Below, piece after piece: positions 3,803-9,840 of a stretch of DNA of 9,881 bases (positions are counted from its first letter, which is position 1; every line of letters begins with the position of its first letter). Source of the stretch: DATLAN01 sp035527455 (GTDB taxonomy: Bacteria > Planctomycetota > Planctomycetia > Pirellulales > Thermoguttaceae); the NCBI GenBank assembly GCA_035527455.1, contig DATLAN010000474.1, positions 1 through 9,881 on the forward strand, read 5' to 3'. The notes beneath the pieces are model-generated. The model was not told the DNA's origin. It saw only the letters and a list, made by a program, of their open reading frames with translations, and ran no database searches. The position numbers were made by a program, and so were the translations under genes.

Positions 3803-6622
3803 TCAAAACGGCGAATCCACCACGGGAGCCGCTTGGAGATTCGCCTGGCGGTTCCAGAACATCGGCGGACCGACGACGAAATCGGTGATCGGCTCCTTGT
3901 CCCAATCGAACAAGTCGCGAATCGGTTCTCCGCCGGTAACTTCGGTGGAACTCGCCTTGCGATAGTACAACAGCCGGACCGGACCGGCCGCTCCCTCGCT
4001 GGGACACGTGGCCACGACGACCGCTCCGGCCGGGGCGAACGACAACAGGCCGTTGCGATAGAAACTCCGGCCGTCGGGAAGCCGGTACTTCGTCAGAAGC
4101 TGCTGGCCCTCGAACAGGTAGATCTGATTCGGTTCCTGCGTGGCCGCCCAGGTGCGCGAGTTCGGGTCGGCCGCGACGCCTCCGCCGCCGGGAAGCAGCG
4201 AGACGGCCGAAACCGAGCCCCGGTTGCCCGAGAGATGCAAGATCCCTTCGTCCGACGCCGTGCCCAGCAGCACGCTGTTGTCGGCGGCGATCGCGACCGA
4301 CATGCTCCGGGCGGTCAGGTTGGGCGTCTGGAAACGTTGATAGACCTTCGGCTCCGCGCCGGCCACGTTGGTCGCGGCAATCAGCTTGGCGATGTTGTCG
4401 GTCACCAGCAGCGTGTCGGTCCCGGCGACGACCCCGACGTCGACCGGATGAACCAGAGTCCTGTCGTGCTGCAGGATCGTCGAGAGTCTGCCCGTGTCGT
4501 CGAGTTGCACGATCTGGCCGCCGTCGCTGGGCAGGGCCAGGATCAGGTTCTTGTCGCGGTGCAGGGCGATGCCGGTCGCCGTCGAAGGCAGACTGGCGAT
4601 CCCCAGCACGCGGCCCTCCCCGTCGACCTGGTAGACCTTGCCCGGACCGGACTCGCCGCCGCAGGCCACGTAGAGCACCAGATGCGAGAAGTCTTCCTGC
4701 ACCTCGTTTTCATTTCCCGCCTCGGCGTCTTCGGTCGACTTCCGCACCACGTGATGGGTGATCAGGTCGATGTCGCGCTGGCGGAACCGCTCGGGTCGCT
4801 TGGCGGCCATCCGACGGACCGTCTCCTGCAACTGCTGCGGGGACTTGGTTTGCTCGGCCGCTTCGATCCGCTCCGGACCATGACACTCGGTACAGCGGTT
4901 CTGATACGCGGCTTGGGCGTAATGAGGCAACTGGGGGCCGTATTGCCGGGCGAGTTCCGGATAGCCGGGCAGCGTCTCGCAGGGAGACATTCCCCCGGGC
5001 GCGCAGTCGGCACTTCCCGGTCCGCCTCCGGGGCCTGCCATGGGAGACCCGCCCGGCGGACAGGGGCCCGCGGCCGATCCGGGGCCCGGCGGCACGCTGC
5101 CCATGCCAGGCATCATGCCGGGCATCATGCCCGGACTCGGCATGGCGCCGGGAGGCGTGGCCGAGGCCATCTGGGTGTCGGGAGGCGTCGTCGGCGGAGT
5201 CTGCGGCCCGGAAGGCATGCCCGGAGGTGTCTGAGAACCGGGCGGCGTATTCGGCGGCGTCTGCGAACCGGGCGGTGCGTTTGGCGGTGTTTGCGAGTCG
5301 GGCGCCGCAGCGGGCGGTGTTTGAGAGTCGGGCGGCGCAGCGGGCGGTGTTTGAGATCCGGGGGGCGTACTCGCGGGAGGTTGAGACTCGGAGGGCGTAC
5401 CCGGCGGCGTCTGGGCGTTGGGGGACGTACCCGGAGGCGTTTCAGATCCGGGGGGCGTCTCGGGCGAGGTCGGTGAACTCGACGTGCCCGGAGGCGTTTG
5501 CGAGTCGGGCGACGTGCCCGGCGGGGTCTGAGAACCGGGAACAGCGGCCGAGGCCATTTCGTTGGAGCCGGCCGATCCCTCGCCCGAGTCTTCGCCCGCG
5601 CCCGGCGAGGTTCCACCGTCGCTGAAGATATGGTCCGGGACGGGCCCTTCATGACGCACGACCGAATCGCCCTGGCCATCATGAACGACCCGATCGGTGC
5701 CGCCTTCATGGACGATCGAATCGCCCTCGTGACGGACAACGCTGTCGCCTTCTTCATGGACGACGCGATCGCCATCGCGATGGACGACCGAATCACCGTC
5801 GTGATGCACGACTTGGTCCGAACCGTCGTGGACGACGACTCGATCGGAGCCTTCGTGAATCACCCGATCCGGCCCCTCGTGAACGACCACTCGATCGCCC
5901 CCTTCGTGAATCACGCGATCCGGCCCGTCATGGACGACCACGCGATCCGGGCCTTCATGGATCACGCGATCCGGGCCGGTGACCACGACACGGTCCGGGC
6001 CCGTGTGGATCACGCGGTCCGGGCCCGTGCGAACGACCCGACTCGGGTCGGCATAAACGACGCGGTCCGGCTCGGGACGGACGACCGGTTGCGGCGGTAC
6101 GTAAACCGGGCGCGGCGGCACGTAAACGGGGCGCGGCGGCACGTAAACGGGTTGCGGCGGCACGTAAACGGGTCGCGGCGGGACGGGCACGGGGACGGTG
6201 ACCACCGGCGCGGGATAGCTCGGCGGCGCTACGGTGACAGCCACTCTCGGCAGCAGCGGGGCGCGGTGGTCGGGCGAATCGAGATACAGATCCGAGAGAT
6301 CCTCCCACTCCCCTTCGAAGATCACCACCGACCGACGGTTGTCCCACGCCCACAACTTGCCGACCTCCTGGCCGACCGAGTTGACCACGCGGAACTTGTG
6401 CTTCTTGTTTTGGACCTGGGCGTCTTGCAGTGCGAGTGTGACGTGCAGGTACTTCCGCTCCCCGGCCGCCGGCGCGTCTTCCGATTCCTGGCCCGTATTG
6501 AGCCGGCTGACGTTCAGAATACGCCAAGGCACCGCATCGACGGCCCCGGGCGGTTGCGTGAACGCCCGCGAAACGAGAAACACCGACGCCACACCGATCA
6601 GCAGAACCGCGCACCTTCTCAT
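3803..6622 (-). CDS. Secreted repetitive mono-heme cytochrome c / beta-propeller protein
   Basis: The product has 939 residues. In order: a signal peptide (about 1-22, with the hydrophobic run AVLLIGVASVFLV); an unrecognised domain (about 28-118); four RPVYVPP/QPVYVPP units (150-177); about fifteen PDRVVVHDG/PDRVIHEG-type units (186-327); a Pro/Thr-rich ten-residue PPGSQTPPGT-like array (362-487); a Met/Pro/Gly linker (497-550); one c-type heme site CTECH (577-581) in a short helical domain ending near 630; and a propeller-like domain of irregular beta repeats (about 644-890). Met605 is a plausible distal heme ligand. It probably acts in the periplasm or at the cell surface, with the repeats forming a stalk and the heme domain transferring electrons; this is inferred. 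The start at 6622 is supported by GGGAG (6630-6634), 7 bases before the ATG, and by the signal peptide. I know no characterised protein with this architecture. Confidence 0.85.
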   Translation of the reverse strand: MRRCAVLLIGVASVFLVSRAFTQPPGAVDAVPWRILNVSRLNTGQESEDAPAAGERKYLHVTLALQDAQVQNKKHKFRVVNSVGQEVGKLWAWDNRRSVVIFEGEWEDLSDLYLDSPDHRAPLLPRVAVTVAPPSYPAPVVTVPVPVPPRPVYVPPQPVYVPPRPVYVPPRPVYVPPQPVVRPEPDRVVYADPSRVVRTGPDRVIHTGPDRVVVTGPDRVIHEGPDRVVVHDGPDRVIHEGGDRVVVHEGPDRVIHEGSDRVVVHDGSDQVVHHDGDSVVHRDGDRVVHEEGDSVVRHEGDSIVHEGGTDRVVHDGQGDSVVRHEGPVPDHIFSDGGTSPGAGEDSGEGSAGSNEMASAAVPGSQTPPGTSPDSQTPPGTSSSPTSPETPPGSETPPGTSPNAQTPPGTPSESQPPASTPPGSQTPPAAPPDSQTPPAAAPDSQTPPNAPPGSQTPPNTPPGSQTPPGMPSGPQTPPTTPPDTQMASATPPGAMPSPGMMPGMMPGMGSVPPGPGSAAGPCPPGGSPMAGPGGGPGSADCAPGGMSPCETLPGYPELARQYGPQLPHYAQAAYQNRCTECHGPERIEAAEQTKSPQQLQETVRRMAAKRPERFRQRDIDLITHHVVRKSTEDAEAGNENEVQEDFSHLVLYVACGGESGPGKVYQVDGEGRVLGIASLPSTATGIALHRDKNLILALPSDGGQIVQLDDTGRLSTILQHDRTLVHPVDVGVVAGTDTLLVTDNIAKLIAATNVAGAEPKVYQRFQTPNLTARSMSVAIAADNSVLLGTASDEGILHLSGNRGSVSAVSLLPGGGGVAADPNSRTWAATQEPNQIYLFEGQQLLTKYRLPDGRSFYRNGLLSFAPAGAVVVATCPSEGAAGPVRLLYYRKASSTEVTGGEPIRDLFDWDKEPITDFVVGPPMFWNRQANLQAAPVVDSPF
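5162..5539 (-). repeat. 30-bp coding tandem array (PPGSQTPPGT-like units)
   Basis: This array encodes residues 362-487 of the cytochrome c/propeller protein. About twelve units of roughly ten residues share a QTPP core, with variants SETPP, AQTPP and SQPPA and two degenerate units near 382-390 and 411-420. The DNA repeats with 30-bp spacing. It probably forms an extended, flexible, possibly glycosylated linker; such arrays vary in copy number between strains. Confidence 0.75.
5642..6067 (-). repeat. Coding tandem array of PDRV-type units
   Basis: This array encodes residues 186-327 of the cytochrome c/propeller protein. Units of 8 and 9 residues alternate in its first half, for example PDRVIHEG then PDRVVVHDG, giving a 17-residue (51-bp) higher-order period. 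The second half decays to 8-residue DSVVRHEG forms. Each unit has an acidic-basic turn, a three-residue hydrophobic strand, usually a histidine, and a glycine. This would fit stacked short beta strands, but no known solenoid signature is recognised. Confidence 0.75.
6092..6175 (-). repeat. 21-bp coding tandem repeat (RPVYVPP units)
   Basis: Four seven-residue units, RPVYVPP or QPVYVPP (residues 150-177), repeat every 21 bp inside the cytochrome c/propeller gene. They precede the PDRV array and probably form a stiff, extended Pro-rich spacer after the N-terminal domain. Confidence 0.8.
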
Positions 6623-6853
6623 CGTTCCACTCCCTTCCGGCCTGCCCGTTGCCGGCTTCTCGAGAAATGACGGACTAAGCCACCGCCTGACCGCTTCGGC
6701 CAACCAATCTAATCGCCGATCGCCTCCCACAATATTCTCTAACTCGGATGATAACAGACTTCGGGGAGCAAGTAAACCCCCCGCGGAGTGAGTGTTTGCC
6801 TATAGCGCCCAACTTACCCAGTCCGGTTCATGGTGACCGCATGCTTGTAGCGA

Positions 6854-6879
6854 GTAGGGTGCGTGCTCGCACGCACGCG
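6854..6879 (+). repeat. GTAG-footed hairpin, family 3, inverted copy
   Basis: GTAG at 6854-6857 is followed, after one G, by the perfect hairpin GTGCGTG (6859-6865), loop CTCG and CACGCAC (6870-6876). The 26 bases are the exact reverse complement of the hairpin-bearing ends of the two direct repeats at 6966-7008 and 7012-7054, giving a head-to-head arrangement with them. Confidence 0.8.
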
Positions 6880-6965
6880 CCCGTCTTGCAATGCATGGAA
6901 CCATCACGCCCGCACGCCGCGCCCGTCGGCAAGACGGCGCAGCGTCCGGAAAGCTGCAATCCCAC

Positions 6966-7008
6966 CTGGTCCTCGGCCCGTTCGCGTGCGTGCGAGCACG
7001 CACCCTAC
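6966..7008 (-). repeat. 43-bp direct repeat with GTAG-footed hairpin, copy 1
   Basis: These 43 bases recur at 7012-7054, with only 3 bases between the copies (46-bp period). Read on the minus strand each copy begins with GTAG, then the GTGCGTG/CACGCAC hairpin, then a conserved tail containing GAACGGGCCGAGGACCAG. Confidence 0.85.
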
Positions 7009-7011
7009 AAA

Positions 7012-7054
7012 CTGGTCCTCGGCCCGTTCGCGTGCGTGCGAGCACGCACCCTAC
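7012..7054 (-). repeat. 43-bp direct repeat with GTAG-footed hairpin, copy 2, supplying the sulfatase stop codon
   Basis: Second copy of the 43-bp unit. Its GTAG foot (7051-7054 on the minus strand) overlaps the end of the sulfatase gene: the TAG stop codon (7051-7053) is part of the repeat. The hairpin immediately beyond the stop could terminate or stabilise the sulfatase mRNA. Confidence 0.85.
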
Positions 7055-8580
7055 CGGCTGCGGCCGCTCGATTTCGAGTCCTCCAGCCGTTCTTTCAAGT
7101 CCGCCACGATCTCCGGCTGGGCGCTGTAGAGATTCTGCGTCTCGCCGGGGTCGGACTGCAGGTTGTAGAGCTGGCCGGGGGCGTCCGGATCGGTGTCCGG
7201 CAGCATGTATTTCCCCAATAGCGAATCCTTCTCGTACCGGTTGCCGCCGGAGCCCTTGTGGTCGAGCAGCTTCCACGGCCCGCGGCGGATGCCCATCGCG
7301 TTGGAGATCGTTTGATGGAGCGTGTAGGCGCGGAGCGGCTGCTCGTATTCTTCACCGAGCAGAGCCGGCAGGATGTTGTGGCTGTCTTCCGCGGCGTCGG
7401 CGGGCAGCTTCGCGCCCACGACCGCCGCACAGGTCGCCATCACGTCGGTCAGGCAGATCGTTTCGTGGCTGACGCTGCCCGGGGCGATCTTGCCGGGCCA
7501 ACGGGCGATGAACGGCACGCGATGGCCGCCTTCCCAGTTGTCCCGCTTCATGCCGCGCCACGGCCGGGCGCTGTCGTGCCCGTACGCCTCGCGCATGTGC
7601 GTGATGACGATCTCCGGGCCGTTGTCGCTGGAGACGATCACCAGCGTGTTATCCGCTACGCCCAGCCGGTCCAGCGTCCCGATCAACTCGCCGACCACGT
7701 AGTCGAACTCGAAGATGAAATCGCCCAGCGGACCGGCCTTCGTCTTGCCGACGAACTGTTCGGCGGGCATGGCCGGCAGGTGCGCGCTCTGGGTGGCGTG
7801 ATAGAGGAAGAACGGTTTGTCGGGCCGCTCCCGCACGTGACGCTCCAGGAACGCCACGCTCTTCTCGAGAAACTTCAGGTCGACCTTACGGAACTCGAAG
7901 TCGGGCGACTTCAGACCGGTGCGGAAATGTTCGTACTGGAGCCAGTTCGTGGTGGTCGGGGCGACCAGTTCCGTGGGCGGCTCGACCACCCGATCGTTCT
8001 CGATGTAGGCGTAGAGCCAGTCGGTCAACGGGCAGCAGACGGTGCCGAAGAAATAGTCGAAGCCCACGTCCGTCGGCCCGTCCTGGATCGGCCGGGTGAA
8101 GTCGACCTGCCGGACCTTCTCGATGCCGCCGCCGCGCGGGGCGACCGGCTGGCCGTCGCTCTTGAGGAAGGTCATGCCCACGTGCCACTTGCCGACGCAG
8201 GCGGTGGCGTAGCCTTGCCGCCGGAGCAACTCGGCGACGGTGAGCCGGCCGGGCTCGATCAGCGGGCCGTCCACGCCGGTGAACACCCCCCGCAGCCCGG
8301 TGCGGAAACACATCCGGCCGGTCAGCAGGCTGTAGCGCGAGGGCGTGCAGACGGTGGAAGGGCTGTGGGCGTCGGTGAAGCGGACGCCCTGGGCCGCCAG
8401 CTTGTCGAGATGCGGCGTGGGCACTTTCGATTCCGGGTTGAAACACGCCACGTCCCCATAGCCAAGGTCGTCGGCCAGGATGACCACGATGTTGGGCCTC
8501 TCGGCTGCCGAGGCGAGTTGGGCCGCCAGGAGCCCAAGGGCCATGGCCGTGAAAAAACTGCGGAAGTATCGTCGGGTCAT
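7051..8580 (-). CDS. Secreted sulfatase (arylsulfatase A-like, type I)
   Basis: This is a 509-residue type I sulfatase, which hydrolyses sulfate esters, probably on polysaccharides in the periplasm or outside the cell. A signal peptide covers about residues 1-26 (hydrophobic run AMALGLLAAQLASA). The mature protein starts with the family opening RPNIVVILADDLGYGD, where Asp37 and Asp38 are metal ligands. The formylglycine signature is CTPSR at 78-82, followed by TGR (87-89); Cys78 must be oxidised by a formylglycine-generating enzyme encoded elsewhere. Other hallmarks are GKWH (130-133), SSDNG (317-321), GMKRDNWEGGHRVPFIARWP (343-362) and LYNLQSDPGE (471-480). The length is normal and the gene is intact. 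I chose the ATG at 8580 because it gives a clean signal peptide; an in-frame start at 8682 would add 34 non-signal residues and overlap the region just before the group II intron fragment. AAGGA lies 10 bases upstream. The specific substrate cannot be read. Confidence 0.95.
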   Translation of the reverse strand: MTRRYFRSFFTAMALGLLAAQLASAAERPNIVVILADDLGYGDVACFNPESKVPTPHLDKLAAQGVRFTDAHSPSTVCTPSRYSLLTGRMCFRTGLRGVFTGVDGPLIEPGRLTVAELLRRQGYATACVGKWHVGMTFLKSDGQPVAPRGGGIEKVRQVDFTRPIQDGPTDVGFDYFFGTVCCPLTDWLYAYIENDRVVEPPTELVAPTTTNWLQYEHFRTGLKSPDFEFRKVDLKFLEKSVAFLERHVRERPDKPFFLYHATQSAHLPAMPAEQFVGKTKAGPLGDFIFEFDYVVGELIGTLDRLGVADNTLVIVSSDNGPEIVITHMREAYGHDSARPWRGMKRDNWEGGHRVPFIARWPGKIAPGSVSHETICLTDVMATCAAVVGAKLPADAAEDSHNILPALLGEEYEQPLRAYTLHQTISNAMGIRRGPWKLLDHKGSGGNRYEKDSLLGKYMLPDTDPDAPGQLYNLQSDPGETQNLYSAQPEIVADLKERLEDSKSSGRSR

Positions 8581-8640
8581 GTCGGTGCGGTCCTTTCCGG
8601 TTGCGAGAAACGTCGGGCTGTCCGTCCGGTGAGAGTCCCC

Positions 8641-8646
8641 ATGATA
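8641..8646 (-). promoter_or_regulatory. Possible extended -10 element of the sulfatase gene
   Basis: The minus strand reads TGGTATCAT: a TATCAT hexamer with the TGn extension that can replace a -35 element. Transcription would start near 8634, giving a leader of about 54 bases. It is a weak call based on one hexamer. It lies close to the group II intron fragment, which starts at 8688. Confidence 0.3.
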
Positions 8647-8687
8647 CCACAAGACGATTTGCTTTGCGCGTGCGACCATCAAGCGGA

Positions 8688-8764
8688 GAGCCGGATGCGA
8701 GAGACCCGCACGTCCGGTTCGGAGGGAGGGGTGGCCGAAACCAATCGGCCATCCCTACCCCTAT
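8688..8764 (+). mobile_element. 3' end of a group II intron (domains V and VI), remnant
   Basis: Domain V spans 8688-8720. Its lower helix pairs GAGCCGGA (8688-8695, including the catalytic AGC triad) with TCCGGTTC (8713-8720). A two-base CG bulge (8711-8712) follows, and the upper helix pairs TGCG (8696-8699) with CGCA (8707-8710) around a loop. Domain VI spans 8721-8764: TGGCCGA (8732-8738) pairs with TCGGCCA (8745-8751), GGGG (8728-8731) with TCCC, A8727 with T8756, and GGG (8724-8726) with CCC (8758-8760). A8757 is left bulged as the branch point, 7 bases before a 3' end ..CCCCTAT that fits the AY rule. No intron-encoded reverse transcriptase or domains I-IV are recognisable, since the intact sulfatase gene lies immediately upstream. 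It is therefore a truncated copy lying antisense between two minus-strand genes, 9 bases beyond the lipoprotein stop codon. Confidence 0.85.
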
Positions 8765-8773
8765 CCCGGCGTA

Positions 8774-9739
8774 TCAATTCCCGATCCGCGCGGTCGGCAG
8801 CGACTTGCGCAGTTTGCTCATCCCGGCACCGGTGACTACCGTGCCTTGGACGTTCACTCGCCGCAACGCGGTCAGTCCTTTGAGATGCTCCAGGCCGGCG
8901 TCGGTGACCGCCGTGCCCGCCAGGTCGATCGCCTGCAGGTTGGACATTCCCTTGAGGTGTTCCAGTCCGGCGTCGGTCACCTGAGTGTGGGACAGGTCGA
9001 GGTAGGTGAGGCCGGGCATTTCCGCGAGGTGTTTCAGTCCGGCATCGGTGATCTGCGTGTATTGGAACCGGAGGCTGGTGAGGCTTTCCAGCGACTTCAG
9101 GTGCACCAGCCCTGCGTCGGTGATCCGCGTGTAATTGAGGTAGAGCCTTTCGAGGTCGTCCAAGTTCGCGAGCTTCGCCAGTCCGTCGTCGGCGATCAGC
9201 GTCTGGTCGAGTATCAAGGTTTTCAGTCGAGTCAACTTGCCCACGTGTTCCAGTCCGGCGTCGGTGATTTGCGTGTCCCACAGCGTCAGCGAGCGGAGAC
9301 CGTCGAACACGAGCAACTGCTCCAGCCAGGTGTCGGTGATCTGCGTTCCGTACAGGTTCACATCGACGACCTTTTCCTCGGGATCATTCTCGTCGACCAG
9401 ACAGATGCCTTCGAGTCTCGAGATTTCGGCGATCACCGCATCTTGCTCCGAGTGAGGCTGCCCGGCGATCGGCTGGCCGGGCTGCTGGTCGACGGTCGGC
9501 TGGCCGGGCTGCTGGTCGTCGTGCTGGCTACGGCCGCCGAGGGCCTCGGTCTTCGCGGACACCGCTTTGGGGTCCGTCGGGGGCGGGAGGCGCGGTACGA
9601 GAAAGGTCTTCTTCGCGACCGTCTCGGGCTCGGCGGCCGGATCGGACTTCTCCGCCGGCCGGGACTTTCCCCCACAGCCCAGCGTGCCGACCGCCAACAG
9701 CAAGCCCACGGCCCACATCCACGTTTTCGCTGCAAGCAT
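8774..9739 (-). CDS. Leucine-rich repeat lipoprotein
   Basis: The 321-residue product has a lipoprotein signal: a hydrophobic stretch (8-20) and lipobox TLGC with Cys22, so it is probably lipid-anchored. A Pro/Gln/Glu-rich linker (about 25-100) includes a duplicated DQQPGQP motif (75-81 and 84-90). Residues about 105-318 form eight or nine leucine-rich repeats of exactly 24 residues with the core TQITDAGLEHL, as in LTLWDTQITDAGLEHVGKL. The fold is a curved solenoid used for protein or ligand binding, and the partner is unknown. The start is well supported: AAGGAGG (9747-9753) lies 7 bases before the ATG. It resembles the LRR part of the 1218-2540 protein but lacks a propeller. Its mRNA would run into the antisense strand of the group II intron fragment just after the stop. 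Confidence 0.9.
   Translation of the reverse strand: MLAAKTWMWAVGLLLAVGTLGCGGKSRPAEKSDPAAEPETVAKKTFLVPRLPPPTDPKAVSAKTEALGGRSQHDDQQPGQPTVDQQPGQPIAGQPHSEQDAVIAEISRLEGICLVDENDPEEKVVDVNLYGTQITDTWLEQLLVFDGLRSLTLWDTQITDAGLEHVGKLTRLKTLILDQTLIADDGLAKLANLDDLERLYLNYTRITDAGLVHLKSLESLTSLRFQYTQITDAGLKHLAEMPGLTYLDLSHTQVTDAGLEHLKGMSNLQAIDLAGTAVTDAGLEHLKGLTALRRVNVQGTVVTGAGMSKLRKSLPTARIGN
8880..9345 (-). repeat. 72-bp coding repeat (LRR units)
   Basis: The same TCGG-containing codons of the TDAG core recur at 8901, 8973, 9045, 9117, 9189, 9261 and 9333, exactly 72 bp apart with no insertion or deletion. Each unit encodes one 24-residue leucine-rich repeat of the lipoprotein. Confidence 0.85.
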
Positions 9740-9746
9740 GGCGACC

Positions 9747-9753
9747 CCTCCTT
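9747..9753 (-). promoter_or_regulatory. Strong Shine-Dalgarno sequence of the LRR lipoprotein
   Basis: The minus strand reads AAGGAGG, a near-perfect ribosome binding site 7 bases from the ATG at 9739. It decides the start codon. Other genes here have only GGGAGG-, GGGAG- or AAGGA-type sites or none. Confidence 0.75.
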
Positions 9754-9792
9754 ATCAAGCCCCCCCCAGTCGCGTAACGCTTCACTGGACCG

Positions 9793-9823
9793 CATTATGC
9801 CGCCTTTCGGCCGGGCGCGTCAA
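9793..9823 (-). promoter_or_regulatory. Weak candidate promoter of the LRR lipoprotein
   Basis: On the minus strand TTGACG (9818-9823) and CATAAT (9793-9798) resemble -35 and -10 hexamers, separated by 19 bases, which is longer than ideal. The -35 candidate touches the hairpin at 9822-9840, so that structure could affect initiation. Confidence 0.25.
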
Positions 9824-9840
9824 GCGAGCGCGCCTCGCTT
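9822..9840. repeat. Perfect inverted repeat upstream of the LRR lipoprotein
   Basis: AAGCGAG (9822-9828) and CTCGCTT (9834-9840) are exact complements around the loop CGCGC. There is no T-tract on either side. It may mark the end of the next gene beyond the window or be another dispersed hairpin. Its minus-strand foot reads CCGTA, close to but not the GTAG of the other elements. Confidence 0.6.

Larger units (their letters stand above)
6623..7050. other. Intergenic region with GTAG-footed hairpins
   Basis: This 428-bp gap lies between the sulfatase stop and the start of the cytochrome c/propeller gene. Its left part (6623-6850) is the leader and presumed promoter region of that gene. It includes an AT-richer patch at about 6728-6765, but no hexamer pair I trust. 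Its right part holds three copies of the family 3 hairpin (6854-6879, 6966-7008 and 7012-7054). The short in-frame openings here translate to low-complexity Arg/His/Pro text and are not taken as genes. Confidence 0.6.

Noticed and set aside
2672..5476. A 934-codon open frame on the plus strand
   Set aside because: It runs antisense across the whole DHOD-like gene, the intergenic terminator and half of the cytochrome c/propeller gene. Its translation is low-complexity Gly/Arg/His text, and the minus-strand genes have signal peptides, ribosome sites and family motifs. It is a shadow of GC-rich codon use.
5498..6670. Plus-strand open frame with repetitive MDDRI/VNHPIR text
   Set aside because: It is the antisense image of the PDRV array. 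The minus strand has the start signals, signal peptide and heme motif.
6623..6730. Upstream start for the cytochrome c/propeller gene
   Set aside because: It would put 36 charged residues ahead of the signal peptide, whereas the ATG at 6622 has its own GGGAG site.
6881..6937. Inverted repeat CCGTCTTGC / GCAAGACGG
   Set aside because: Nine-base arms separated by 39 bases in GC-rich DNA with no other supporting feature; it may be chance or part of a decayed repeat.
6966..7054. CRISPR-like array
   Set aside because: There are only two 43-bp copies separated by 3 bases, with no unique spacers and an internal palindrome with GTAG foot. They are hairpin repeats.
8581..8682. Upstream start for the sulfatase
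   Set aside because: It would add 34 polar residues before an otherwise clean signal peptide, so the ATG at 8580 is preferred.
7258..8835. A 525-codon plus-strand open frame
   Set aside because: It is antisense to the sulfatase, whose active-site motifs are unmistakable, and it has no recognisable domain.
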